Below are positions 1-8,472 of a stretch of DNA of 64,000 nt, piece by piece; position 1 is the first letter of the stretch, and each line of letters begins with the position of its first letter. Below the pieces are notes generated by a model. The model was not told where the DNA came from and ran no database searches. It saw only the letters and a list, made by a program, of their open reading frames with translations. Origin of the DNA: UBA7485 sp050945075 (lineage in GTDB: Bacteria > Bacillota > Clostridia > Eubacteriales > Eubacteriaceae); assembly GCA_050945075.1 (NCBI GenBank), contig JBMNSG010000001.1, positions 18,882-82,881 on the forward strand, written 5' to 3'. Both the position numbers and the translations under genes were made by a program.

Positions 1-218
1 AAAATCTGCTCCTGGACGAGCCCTTTACCGGACTTGATCCCGAGCTGATTACCGGTTTGACACAGGATATTAAAAAAATTGTAAAGGAAAACGGCATCAC
101 CGCTGTAGCGGTCAGTCATCAGAAGGATGAACTGAATGCGCTTTGCAGCCGCATTGTCCGGCTTGAGGATCTGAATGGTTCCGAAAAAGCGGCGGACAGT
201 GGTGATGACCGCGAATGA
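1..218 (+). CDS. ABC transporter ATP-binding protein (C-terminal end, partial)
   Basis: Only the last 71 codons are in the window; the reading frame begins at base 3 and the start lies upstream. The visible part opens with a Walker B and D-loop segment (LLLDEPFTGLDPEL), followed about 30 residues later by the H-loop histidine (AVSHQKDE). This identifies a nucleotide-binding subunit that hydrolyses ATP to drive a membrane transporter. The substrate cannot be told from this fragment. The stop codon overlaps the ATG of the next gene by four bases (ATGA), so the two are probably translationally coupled. Confidence 0.9.
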   Translation, partial: NLLLDEPFTGLDPELITGLTQDIKKIVKENGITAVAVSHQKDELNALCSRIVRLEDLNGSEKAADSGDDRE

Positions 219-2233
219 TGATGAAAACAGAAGACAGAAATCTTTATCATATTTTCACTATGGGATTCTGCGGAGCGGAAGCGACACAGGCAGAATGTGC
301 GGAACAGCAGCACCGTCTGGGAAAAATTCAGGCTCTGATTCCGTATCTGAAAAGACTCGGAACGAATACCGTCCTGATGGGCCCGCTTTTCAGTTCAGTC
401 TCTCACGGCTACGATACCACCGATTACCGGACGGTTGACAAGCGTCTGGGGACTAATCAGGAACTGAAGGAGCTGGTAGATGCTTTTCACGAAGCAGGAA
501 TTGAAGTGGTCCTGGACTGCGTATTCAACCATGTCGGACGTGATTTCTTTGCTGTACACGATCTGCTTGAAAATCGTGAACAGGCCCGCTGCCGGGACTG
601 GTTTGTTGATGTGAATTTCGGCGGCAACAATGCTTATAATGACGGACTCTGGTATGCAGACTGGGCCGGCTGTGCCAATCTGGTCAAGCTTAACCTCTGG
701 AATCCCGAAGTCAGAAATTATCTGAAAGAAACGATGGCGTCCTGGATCGATGAATACGGAATAGACGGTGTGCGGCTGGACGCGGCCAATGTCATGAATC
801 CGGATTTTCTGGCAGAGCTTTCCGATTATGCCAGAAGTCTCAAACCGGGCTTCTTCCTGTTCGGAGAAATCGTAGGCGGCGATTACGGAAACTTTGTGCG
901 CAGCGGTCATCTCGATTCATGTACCAACTACGAGTGCTATAAAGGAATGTATTCGGCCCTGAACGACAGGAATTATTTTGAAATTGCGCATTCCATTCGC
1001 AGACTGATGGCTCCGGGAGGACTATGCAACGGATTTTATCCGGCTAATTTTGTCGACAACCATGACGTAAACCGGGTTGCTTCGACCTTGAGAGATGAGA
1101 AACTGCTTACACCCCTTTATATTCTGCTGTACACCATGCCGGGTTTTCCCTCCATTTATTACGGCAGTGAACAGGGTATAAAAGGAGAAAAGGGAAACGG
1201 AACCGACGCGCCGCTGCGCCCGCCGGCAGAAGCTATGCATTTTGATGAACAAAACGGACTGTACCAGATAATCTCGAAGCTGGCAGCGGTCCGGGCAGCT
1301 TCTCCTGCACTCAGAGACGGTGTATACGGCGAAGGCTTTATCCGTTCCGAACAATACGGTTTTATCAGAGACAACGGTACTGAACGAGTCTGTGTTGTAT
1401 TGAATATGAACGAAAATCCCCAGAATGCTCCAGCGAATCTGCACGGGTCCTATACGGATGTCCTGAGCGGTGAAAAGCTGGAGCTTGACGGTGATGTTCC
1501 GGTCGGAGCTTATTCGGGACGCATTCTGTTTAAAACCGGAAAGGAGCCAGAAGATCTGATGAAAGACAAACAAGATACCTGCCGGGCCTCCAGTCCGCAG
1601 CGGGTCGTGACTGTTGAACATCCGGGGAAACCACCGGTGGAAGTCATTGAAAATATTCCCACACAGCCTGAAGAACGGGCTGTCCCGGGCGGAACGGACA
1701 GCAGTGAACCATCTGGAGATGACGATCCTGACGGCGGTGAGACCGGCGCCGGCAGCGCAGAAGGGGCAGAAGGCAGTTTCGCCCCTCAAATGAATGCGTT
1801 CATGGCGGAGGCCCTTAAGGAGGCGGAACTGGCCGCCAGTGAGGGGGAAGTACCAGTGGGGGCTGTTGTTGTCAAAGACGGCAGTATCATTGCCAGAGGG
1901 CATAATGAAAAGGAACAGCTTCAGGATCCGACCGCACACGCCGAAATGCTGGCCATCCGCAGAGCAGCTCATGAACTCGGGCGTTACCGTCTTCAGGACT
2001 GCGCGCTGTATGTTACCGCGGAACCCTGTCCGATGTGCCTGGGTGCCGTGATTCAGGCCAGACTCGGAAAACTGGTGTACGGGGCGCCGGAGCTGCGCTA
2101 CGGTGCTGTAGAAACGACTGCCCGGCTGGGATCACACCCGATGATGTCCAATGATACCGAAATTTATGCCGGTGTACGCGAGGAAGAATGCAGATCATTG
2201 CTTCAGCGCTTTTTTGACCGTGGCAAGGCATGA
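215..2233 (+). CDS. tadA: GH13 alpha-glycosidase fused to tRNA adenosine deaminase (TadA)
   Basis: One uninterrupted 672-codon frame. Residues 1 to about 445 are a GH13 alpha-amylase-family enzyme with its conserved regions intact: D101-H106 (DCVFNH), R187/D189 (GVRLDAA, nucleophile D189), E218 (FGEIV, acid/base) and H283-D284 (DNHD). Residues about 450-525 form an acidic, Gly/Ser/Pro-rich linker. Residues 526-672 are a complete TadA with the zinc and catalytic signature H575-A-E577 and PCPMC (C605, C608). TadA deaminates A34 to inosine in tRNA-Arg(ACG) and is normally a separate protein of about 150 residues. An internal ATG exists at 1790 (M526), but I see no Shine-Dalgarno site at proper spacing before it. 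The domains are secure; whether the cell uses a single fused polypeptide is less so. Both halves look cytoplasmic. Confidence 0.88.
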   Translation: MMMKTEDRNLYHIFTMGFCGAEATQAECAEQQHRLGKIQALIPYLKRLGTNTVLMGPLFSSVSHGYDTTDYRTVDKRLGTNQELKELVDAFHEAGIEVVLDCVFNHVGRDFFAVHDLLENREQARCRDWFVDVNFGGNNAYNDGLWYADWAGCANLVKLNLWNPEVRNYLKETMASWIDEYGIDGVRLDAANVMNPDFLAELSDYARSLKPGFFLFGEIVGGDYGNFVRSGHLDSCTNYECYKGMYSALNDRNYFEIAHSIRRLMAPGGLCNGFYPANFVDNHDVNRVASTLRDEKLLTPLYILLYTMPGFPSIYYGSEQGIKGEKGNGTDAPLRPPAEAMHFDEQNGLYQIISKLAAVRAASPALRDGVYGEGFIRSEQYGFIRDNGTERVCVVLNMNENPQNAPANLHGSYTDVLSGEKLELDGDVPVGAYSGRILFKTGKEPEDLMKDKQDTCRASSPQRVVTVEHPGKPPVEVIENIPTQPEERAVPGGTDSSEPSGDDDPDGGETGAGSAEGAEGSFAPQMNAFMAEALKEAELAASEGEVPVGAVVVKDGSIIARGHNEKEQLQDPTAHAEMLAIRRAAHELGRYRLQDCALYVTAEPCPMCLGAVIQARLGKLVYGAPELRYGAVETTARLGSHPMMSNDTEIYAGVREEECRSLLQRFFDRGKA

Positions 2234-2331
2234 CTGACGGCGAAATGGAAACAGTTGTTTACCGATTGGAACCATTGAAACCGTGAACAATTTCGCGAAG
2301 TGAATATTGTATACAATTTATCGGTTTTTTC

Positions 2332-2360
2332 TTGACATTACAAAATGCTAAGTCTATACT
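2332..2360 (+). promoter_or_regulatory. Sigma-A promoter of the ilv-leu operon
   Basis: TTGACA at 2332-2337 and TATACT at 2355-2360 are separated by exactly 17 bases, a near-consensus vegetative promoter. The predicted transcription start is near 2367, just where the 5' strand of T-box Stem I begins (AAGCA at 2368). Confidence 0.9.
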
Positions 2361-2367
2361 CTGTATT

Positions 2368-2632
2368 AAGCATTAACAATAAACAGTAATGATCAAGAAC
2401 AAAGATATCGTAATTCTGTTTCAGAGAGCCGGCGGTTGGTGCGAAGCCGGCAGCAGATGGATATGAAATAAATCACTTGTGAACTGCTTCCTGAAACAAC
2501 AGTAAGGAAAGCCGGAGCTGCCGACGTTATACGGCAAAGGGTTGTCAGACCTGAAGGGATCGATTATTGATCTGAAAGAGAGTGGTACCGCGTTAATTTC
2601 GCCTCTCACGCATTGCGTGAGAGGCTTTTTTT
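2368..2632 (+). ncRNA. T-box riboswitch leader with terminator (branched-chain amino acids)
   Basis: The T-box signature TGGTACCGCG lies at 2583-2592, just before a strong intrinsic terminator (stem arms 2601-2611 and 2615-2625, U-tract 2626-2632). Stem I can be closed by AAGCA 2368-2372 with TGCTT 2485-2489, and an apical GCCGGC-loop-GCCGGC arm carries GGTG in its loop (near 2430-2450). T-boxes bind uncharged tRNA and prevent termination when the cognate amino acid is short. The likeliest specifier is ATC (isoleucine) at 2472-2474 followed by A. A leucine CTT a few bases later (2476-2478) cannot be excluded. An isoleucine signal would fit the citramalate pathway genes downstream. Confidence 0.9.
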
Positions 2633-2694
2633 ATAGCAGAATCCACCTGCCGGTGTTATTGTTGATGTAACGACTGAAAAATATGGAGGAGTAA

Positions 2695-3684
2695 ATGGCT
2701 ACATTATTTTACAAAGAAGACTGTGATCTGAGTCTGCTCGACGGAAAGAAAGTGGCAGTTATCGGTTACGGAAGTCAGGGTCATGCCCATGCCAACAATC
2801 TGAAAGATTCCGGCGTAGACGTTGTCGTTGGCCTCTATGAAGGAAGCAAATCCTGGAAGGTTGCAGAAGAAGCCGGTCTTACCGTTCTTCCGACAGCTGA
2901 AGCTGCCAAGCAGGCAGACATCATCATGATCCTCGTTCCTGATGAAAAACAGGCAGAAATTTACAAAACTGAAATCGCTCCGAACCTGGAACCTGGCAAT
3001 TACCTTGCTTTTGCTCATGGCTTTAACATTCACTTCAAGCAGATTGTTCCGCCGGAAGGTGTCAATGTCTTCATGATCGCTCCTAAGGGACCGGGTCACA
3101 TGGTTCGTCAGGTATACACAGAAGGCGGCGGAGTTCCGGATCTGATCGCAGTTGAACACGATCCGTCAGGTGATACTCATGCTGTAGCACTGGCTTATTC
3201 ACTCGGAATTGGCGGAGCAAGAGCCGGCGTCCTCGAAACAACATTCAGAGAAGAAACAGAAACAGACCTCTTCGGCGAACAGGCTGTCCTCTGCGGCGGC
3301 GTATGCGCTCTGATGAAGGCCGGGTTTGAAACACTGGTTGATGCCGGTTATGAACCGGAAAGTGCTTATTTCGAATGTATCCATGAAATGAAGCTTATCG
3401 TAGACCTGATCTACAAGGGCGGATTCGCAGCTATGCGTTATTCAATCTCTGATACAGCTGAATATGGCGACTACATCACCGGTGACAAGATCATCAACGA
3501 AGAAAGCAAGAAGGCAATGAAGCAGGTTCTTACCGATATCCAGGAAGGCAAGTTCGCACGCGACTGGATCCTCGAAAACAAGGCAGGACGCCCGTACTTC
3601 AATGCAAAACGCAGAATCGAAGCGGATCAGCAGCTTGAAAAAGTCGGCGCAGAACTCCGTGATAAGATGACCTGGAAGGGTTGA
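2695..3684 (+). CDS. ilvC: Ketol-acid reductoisomerase
   Basis: Second step of valine and isoleucine synthesis: isomerises and reduces 2-acetolactate or 2-aceto-2-hydroxybutyrate. The 329-residue length is that of a short class I enzyme. It has the nucleotide-binding GYGSQGHAHA motif near residues 24-33 and the C-terminal helical knot domain (ETETDLFGEQ, ECIHEMKLIVDLIY). The start follows GGAGG at 2684-2688. The loop after the second beta strand reads GLYEGSKSW, with Tyr-Glu where NADPH-type enzymes usually carry basic residues, so cofactor preference may be shifted toward NADH (inference). It is the first gene after the T-box leader and is followed by a hairpin. Confidence 0.97.
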   Translation: MATLFYKEDCDLSLLDGKKVAVIGYGSQGHAHANNLKDSGVDVVVGLYEGSKSWKVAEEAGLTVLPTAEAAKQADIIMILVPDEKQAEIYKTEIAPNLEPGNYLAFAHGFNIHFKQIVPPEGVNVFMIAPKGPGHMVRQVYTEGGGVPDLIAVEHDPSGDTHAVALAYSLGIGGARAGVLETTFREETETDLFGEQAVLCGGVCALMKAGFETLVDAGYEPESAYFECIHEMKLIVDLIYKGGFAAMRYSISDTAEYGDYITGDKIINEESKKAMKQVLTDIQEGKFARDWILENKAGRPYFNAKRRIEADQQLEKVGAELRDKMTWKG

Positions 3685-3709
3685 TTGTAAACAACGTACT
3701 TAATGTACT

Positions 3710-3738
3710 GAAAGGCGGGCAAAACCGCCTTTCTTTTT
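3710..3738 (+). terminator. Hairpin with U-tract between ilvC and cimA
   Basis: GAAAGGCGG (3710-3718) pairs with CCGCCTTTC (3725-3733) across a 6-base loop, followed by TTTTT. It has the form of an intrinsic terminator but sits inside an apparent operon, and no convincing promoter lies between it and cimA. It may give partial read-through, leaving ilvC as the most abundant product. Confidence 0.7.
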
Positions 3739-3763
3739 AAATAACAGCATTCAGGAGAATCAC

Positions 3764-5365
3764 ATGGCAGAAAAAATATCAATATTTGATTCGACGCTCA
3801 GAGACGGCGCTCAGGCAGAAGGCATCTCTTTTTCGGTCGAAGACAAACTGCGGGTTCTCAAATCTCTGGATAAAGCAGGGATTGACGTGATCGAAGCAGG
3901 AAATCCGGGAAGCAACCCCAAGGACATCGAATTTTTCGAACGTCTGCAGGAAGTCAAACTCAATCACGCCAGGGTCTGTGCATTCGGCTCGACAAGAAGG
4001 CCGGGTGTCTCACCGGAACACGACAGTAACCTTGAACGGATCATTCAGGCGAATACACCGGTAGCAGCAATTTTCGGGAAAAGCTCGAAGTTTCATGTTA
4101 CTGAAATTCTCCGCACGACTCCGGAAGAGAATCTTGCCATGATTGAGGATTCAGTCAGATTTTTAACAGAAAACGGCATTGACGTTATCTTTGACGCAGA
4201 ACATTTTTTTGACGGATATAAAGAAGATCCCGAATATGCGCTTGCAACTCTCAAAGCGGCAGAACAGGGAGGCGCGGTTTATCTGGCTCTCTGTGATACC
4301 AACGGAGGATCAATGCCAGACGAGATCTACGATGCTGTAAAAACCGTGTGTGCACAGGCAGACATTCCTGTTGCGATACACGCACATAACGACAGCGGGC
4401 TGGGAACAGCCAATTCGATCGCAGCAGTTCAGGCCGGAGCCCGGCAGGTCCAGGGGACTTTCCTCGGTTACGGTGAACGGTGTGGAAACGCGAATCTCTC
4501 TGCAATTATTCCGAATCTTCAGCTTCGCATGGGATACGATTGTGTCCCGGAAGAGTGTCTGGGGCGTCTGACAGAATCCGCTATCAGGATCGCAGAGATT
4601 TCCAATTACGTCCTCTCCGGGAGAGAACCATTTGTCGGGAAATCGGCGTTTGCGCATAAGGGCGGCATGCATATCGACGCGGTTTTAAAGGCTCCGAAGT
4701 CATTTGAACATATTGACCCGGAACTGGTCGGGAATTCGAGAAGAATCCTGATGAGTGAAGTTTCCGGACGCGGAACCATTATCCGGATGATTAACGAAAT
4801 TGACCCGAGTCTGGATAAAAAGTCTGCAGAGACCTCCAAGGTCATGGACAGAATCAAAGAGCTTGAGTACGAGGGCTACCAGTTCGAAGGGGCTGAAAGC
4901 TCGGTACGGCTGCTTATCCGCAAGGAACTCGGTTATTATAAACCCTTCTTTGAAATAGAAGATTACAAAGTCATCGGTGAAAAACCGGTGAATGGCAAAA
5001 CACTTTCCGCTTCTGCGATTGTAAAAGTCAGCGTAAACGGCGAATCAATTGTAGCAGCTGCTGAAGGTGACGGTCCGGTTAATGCTCTGGATACAGCGCT
5101 GCGCAAGGCACTGGTCAATTTCTTCCCCCAGATCGGGGAAGTCAGACTGACTGACTTTAAGGTCAGGGTTATTGACAAGGGGGCTACAGCCTCCAAGGTC
5201 AGGGTGCTCATGGAATCCACAGATGGAAACGAGCTGTGGTCCAATGTAGGAGTCAGCTGTGACGTTGTCGAAGCCAGCCTGATCGCGCTGATCGATTCCA
5301 TCGAGTACAAGCTGCTCCTGGATATCGAAAAGCAGCTCAGGGAATACAGAATTTTCCAGAGATAA
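3764..5365 (+). CDS. cimA: (R)-citramalate synthase
   Basis: Condenses pyruvate with acetyl-CoA to (R)-citramalate, the entry to the threonine-independent route to 2-oxobutyrate and isoleucine. The 533-residue protein begins with the HMGL-like TIM barrel signature STLRDGAQAEGISF, typical of the long CimA family rather than of LeuA (STLRDGEQ). It carries AIHAHNDSGLGTANS metal and substrate motifs near residues 204-218 and a C-terminal LeuA-type allosteric domain (about 400-533), where isoleucine feedback would act. Start after CAGGAG at 3752-3757. The products of the following leuC, leuD and leuB can carry citramalate on to 2-oxobutyrate. No separate 2-isopropylmalate synthase gene is in this operon. 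Confidence 0.92.
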   Translation: MAEKISIFDSTLRDGAQAEGISFSVEDKLRVLKSLDKAGIDVIEAGNPGSNPKDIEFFERLQEVKLNHARVCAFGSTRRPGVSPEHDSNLERIIQANTPVAAIFGKSSKFHVTEILRTTPEENLAMIEDSVRFLTENGIDVIFDAEHFFDGYKEDPEYALATLKAAEQGGAVYLALCDTNGGSMPDEIYDAVKTVCAQADIPVAIHAHNDSGLGTANSIAAVQAGARQVQGTFLGYGERCGNANLSAIIPNLQLRMGYDCVPEECLGRLTESAIRIAEISNYVLSGREPFVGKSAFAHKGGMHIDAVLKAPKSFEHIDPELVGNSRRILMSEVSGRGTIIRMINEIDPSLDKKSAETSKVMDRIKELEYEGYQFEGAESSVRLLIRKELGYYKPFFEIEDYKVIGEKPVNGKTLSASAIVKVSVNGESIVAAAEGDGPVNALDTALRKALVNFFPQIGEVRLTDFKVRVIDKGATASKVRVLMESTDGNELWSNVGVSCDVVEASLIALIDSIEYKLLLDIEKQLREYRIFQR

Positions 5366-5474
5366 ACAGTCTGGAAGCCGCCGGAAGGCGGTTAGGAAGG
5401 TCCGTTATAAACCTGCGCTCTGACAGTTCTTTCAGAGAGAATGATTTAAAATAGTAAATTTAGGAGAAAACATC

Positions 5475-6743
5475 ATGGGAATGACAATGAGCCAGAAGAT
5501 CCTGGCAGCGCATGCAGGTCTTCCGGAAGTCAAAGCCGGCGATCTGATCATGGCGAATCTGGATCTGGTACTGGCCAATGATATCACGGCTCCGGTCGCG
5601 ATCAATGTTTTTGACGGAATCGATGCAGACAAGGTTTTTGACAAGTCGAAGATCGCACTGGTTCCTGACCATTTTGCCCCCAACAAAGACATCAAGGCGG
5701 CAGAACAATGCAAGCAGGTCCGCTGCTTTGCTCACGACCAGTGTATTGAAAATTATTTCGAAATCGGTGAAATGGGTGTTGAACACGCACTTCTTCCGGA
5801 AAAAGGACTGGTTGTTGCCGGTAATCTGGTTATCGGTGCAGACAGCCACACCTGTACCTACGGGGCGCTGGGCGCATTTTCAACCGGTGTCGGTTCAACC
5901 GACATGGCAGTCGGCATGGCTACAGGCAAGGCCTGGTTTAAGGTTCCTGCAGCAATCCGCTTTAACCTGACCGGAAAATTCCCGGAACATGTTTCAGGCA
6001 AAGACCTGATCCTGCACATCATCGGCCTGATCGGTGTAGACGGTGCACTTTACGAATCCATGGAATTCCAGGGCGACGGTGTTGCCAGCCTGACCATGGA
6101 CGACCGTTTCACCATTGCCAATATGGCTATTGAAGCCGGCGGCAAGAACGGGATCTTCCCGGTAGACGATCAGACAATTGCCTATATGGAAAAACATGCA
6201 CCGGGTAAAAAATATACGGTTTATGAAGCAGATCCAGATGCAGAATATGTAGAAACCATCGACATCGACCTGTCTCAGCTCAAACCTACGGTTGCTTTCC
6301 CGCATCTGCCGGAAAACACGAAAACCGTCGATGAAATCAAAGAACCGGTTGTGATCGATCAGGTGGTTATCGGAAGCTGCACCAACGGCCGCTTCTCGGA
6401 CTTCGTAAAAGCAGCAGATATCATGCGCGGAAAACACGTTAAAAAAGGCGTGCGTGTTCTGATTATACCGGCTACCCAGCAGATCTATCTGGACTGCATG
6501 GAAGAAGGACTGCTCAAGGACTTCATCGATGCCGGCGCTATTGTTTCGACACCGACCTGTGGTCCCTGCCTGGGCGGACATATGGGGATTCTGGCAGCGG
6601 GTGAACGCTGTGTATCCACAACCAACAGAAACTTTGTAGGCAGAATGGGTCATGTGGACTCGGAAGTCTATCTGGCAAGTCCTGAAGTAGCGGCAGCTTC
6701 GGCTCTGCTCGGACGAATCGCGTCTCCGGACGAAGTGGCATAA
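5475..6743 (+). CDS. leuC: 3-isopropylmalate / citramalate isomerase, large subunit
   Basis: Aconitase-family large subunit that, with LeuD, isomerises 2- to 3-isopropylmalate and, in the citramalate pathway, citramalate via citraconate to 3-methylmalate. The 422-residue length and motifs (GADSHTCTYGALG, IGSCTNGR, TPTCGPCLGGHMG) mark the shorter archaeal/clostridial type. The cysteines in these motifs hold the [4Fe-4S] cluster. Start follows AGGAG at 5462-5466. The gap before it holds a CCGCC-GGAA-GGCGG hairpin (5378-5391) with no U-tract, and a poor promoter-like stretch (CTGACA 5420, TAAAAT 5447, spacing too long). Confidence 0.95.
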   Translation: MGMTMSQKILAAHAGLPEVKAGDLIMANLDLVLANDITAPVAINVFDGIDADKVFDKSKIALVPDHFAPNKDIKAAEQCKQVRCFAHDQCIENYFEIGEMGVEHALLPEKGLVVAGNLVIGADSHTCTYGALGAFSTGVGSTDMAVGMATGKAWFKVPAAIRFNLTGKFPEHVSGKDLILHIIGLIGVDGALYESMEFQGDGVASLTMDDRFTIANMAIEAGGKNGIFPVDDQTIAYMEKHAPGKKYTVYEADPDAEYVETIDIDLSQLKPTVAFPHLPENTKTVDEIKEPVVIDQVVIGSCTNGRFSDFVKAADIMRGKHVKKGVRVLIIPATQQIYLDCMEEGLLKDFIDAGAIVSTPTCGPCLGGHMGILAAGERCVSTTNRNFVGRMGHVDSEVYLASPEVAAASALLGRIASPDEVA

Positions 6744-6752
6744 GGAGGAATC

Positions 6753-7250
6753 ATGAAAGCACAGGGAAAAGTTTTCCGTTACGGCAGCGACGTCGACACC
6801 GACGTTATTATTCCAGCTCGTTATCTGAATACCTCTGATCCGAAGGAACTGGCTTCACACTGTATGGAAGATATTGACAAGGATTTTGTCAACCAGGTCG
6901 AAGACGGCGACATCATCGTTGCCGATGACAATTTTGGCTGCGGTTCTTCTCGTGAACATGCTCCGATCGCCATCAAGGAATCCGGTGTATCCTGCGTTAT
7001 TGCCAACAGCTTCGCACGGATTTTCTACCGCAACTCCATCAACATCGGCCTCCCTATTCTGGAATGTCCGGAAGCGGTAAATGCCATTTCCGCAGGCGAC
7101 AAAGTGGAAGTCGATTTTGATTCAGGGAAGATTACAGATGTAACCACCGGACAGGAATTCCAGGCAGGCGCTTTCCCGGAATTCATGCAGCAGCTGATTT
7201 CAGCCGGCGGACTTGTCAACTATATTAACAGAGACCTGGAAAACGCATAA
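6753..7250 (+). CDS. leuD: 3-isopropylmalate / citramalate isomerase, small subunit
   Basis: Swivel-domain partner of LeuC; the two form the active isomerase. The 165 residues begin with the KVFRYGSDVDTDVIIPARYL signature and contain NFGCGSSREHAP near residues 56-67, which contacts the substrate carboxylates. The gene starts 9 bases after leuC behind AAGGAGG at 6743-6749, the tight spacing expected for subunits made in equal amounts. Confidence 0.96.
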   Translation: MKAQGKVFRYGSDVDTDVIIPARYLNTSDPKELASHCMEDIDKDFVNQVEDGDIIVADDNFGCGSSREHAPIAIKESGVSCVIANSFARIFYRNSINIGLPILECPEAVNAISAGDKVEVDFDSGKITDVTTGQEFQAGAFPEFMQQLISAGGLVNYINRDLENA

Positions 7251-7283
7251 GCGCGGACCGGGAACATTCAGACAGGAAAGAAA

Positions 7284-8348
7284 ATGAAAACATATAAAAT
7301 CGCGGTAATCAGAGGAGACGGGATCGGCCCGGAAATCGTGGATGCTGCCACAGGCGTTCTCGATGCGGCCGGCGAAAAATTCGGACTCAAATTCGATTAT
7401 AACTATGTACTGGCCGGCGGCTGTGCCATCGATGCAGAAGGAACACCGCTCCCGGACAAGACAGTTGAAATCTGCAAGGCATCCGATGCCGTTCTGCTGG
7501 GTGCCATGGGCGGCCCGAAGTGGGATAACCTGCCAGGCGACAAGCGTCCGGAAGCAGGACTCCTGGGCATCAGAAAAGCACTGGGACTGTTTGCCAACCT
7601 CAGACCGGCGATGCTTTTTGACGAATTAAGAGACGCAAGCCCGCTCAAGAGCGAACTGATCGGAGACGGACTGGATGTACTGGTGGTTCGTGAACTGACC
7701 GGCGGGATCTATTTCGGAGACAAGGGCCGTGACGGCGACAATGCTGCCTGGGATGTAATGAAGTATTCACGTCCGGAAGTCCTCCGTATTGCCCGTGTTG
7801 CTTTTGATGCAGCCCGCAAGCGCAACAAGAAGGTCACTTCAGTCGACAAGGCCAATGTTCTGGAAGTATCACGCTTCTGGAGAAGTATCGTTCACGAAGT
7901 GGCAGCGGACTATCCGGATGTCGAACTGAATGAACTGTATGTCGACAATGCCGCGATGCAGCTGGTTACCAACCCGCAGCAGTTCGACACCATCCTGACA
8001 GGCAATCTGTTCGGAGACATCCTCTCGGATGAAGCCTCGATGATTACCGGTTCTATCGGCATGCTGCCGTCTGCTTCACTGGGTGAAGGTTCCTTCGGTA
8101 TGTTCGAACCGATCCACGGTTCTGCACCGGATATCGCGGGTACGGACAAGGCCAATCCGCTGGCTACAATTCTGTCCTGCGCCATGATGCTGCGTTATTC
8201 GCTGGGCGAAAACGAAGCTGCTGAAGCCATCGAAAATGCTGTTTCCAATGTCCTCAAGGCAGGCTACAGAACGGCTGATATCGCAAGCCCCGGAACAACA
8301 CCGGTAGGCTGTGTGGAAATGGGCGAAAGAACGGCTCAGGCTCTTTAA
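7284..8348 (+). CDS. leuB: 3-isopropylmalate dehydrogenase
   Basis: NAD-dependent oxidative decarboxylase. It acts on 3-isopropylmalate (leucine) and, in the citramalate route, on 3-methylmalate to give 2-oxobutyrate. The 354-residue length is typical. Signatures include GDGIGPEIV at the N-terminus, VVRELTGGIYFG (substrate Arg and Tyr), DKANVLE, and NLFGDILSDEASMITGSIG (metal aspartates). RBS AGGAAAG lies just upstream. It is followed within 80 bases by a very strong hairpin that separates it from ilvD. Confidence 0.97.
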   Translation: MKTYKIAVIRGDGIGPEIVDAATGVLDAAGEKFGLKFDYNYVLAGGCAIDAEGTPLPDKTVEICKASDAVLLGAMGGPKWDNLPGDKRPEAGLLGIRKALGLFANLRPAMLFDELRDASPLKSELIGDGLDVLVVRELTGGIYFGDKGRDGDNAAWDVMKYSRPEVLRIARVAFDAARKRNKKVTSVDKANVLEVSRFWRSIVHEVAADYPDVELNELYVDNAAMQLVTNPQQFDTILTGNLFGDILSDEASMITGSIGMLPSASLGEGSFGMFEPIHGSAPDIAGTDKANPLATILSCAMMLRYSLGENEAAEAIENAVSNVLKAGYRTADIASPGTTPVGCVEMGERTAQAL

Positions 8349-8383
8349 GAATCGTTTTGATCCGGTTCTGCTGATCCGGGAGG

Positions 8384-8457
8384 ACCGGCAGAGCTGTCAG
8401 ATACAGAAGTATAGAAGTAAATCCAAACGGACCGGCTCTGCGGCCGGTCCGTTTTTT
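8384..8457 (+). terminator. Intrinsic terminator, possible attenuator, directly before ilvD
   Basis: AAACGGACCGGC (8425-8436) pairs with GCCGGTCCGTTT (8443-8454), followed by more T: a textbook terminator. Only about 15 bases separate it from the ilvD start, too few for a promoter, so ilvD must be transcribed through it. Upstream, ACCGGCAGAG (8384-8393) could instead pair with CTCTGC (8436-8441) plus CCGGT (8444-8448), which would break the terminator. That alternative pairing is my inference. Confidence 0.75.
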
Positions 8458-8472
8458 TAAGGGAGATTTGGA

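Noticed and set aside
1022..1972. Antisense open frame (316 codons) over the GH13-TadA gene
   Set aside because: The plus frame has complete catalytic motifs; the antisense one has none.
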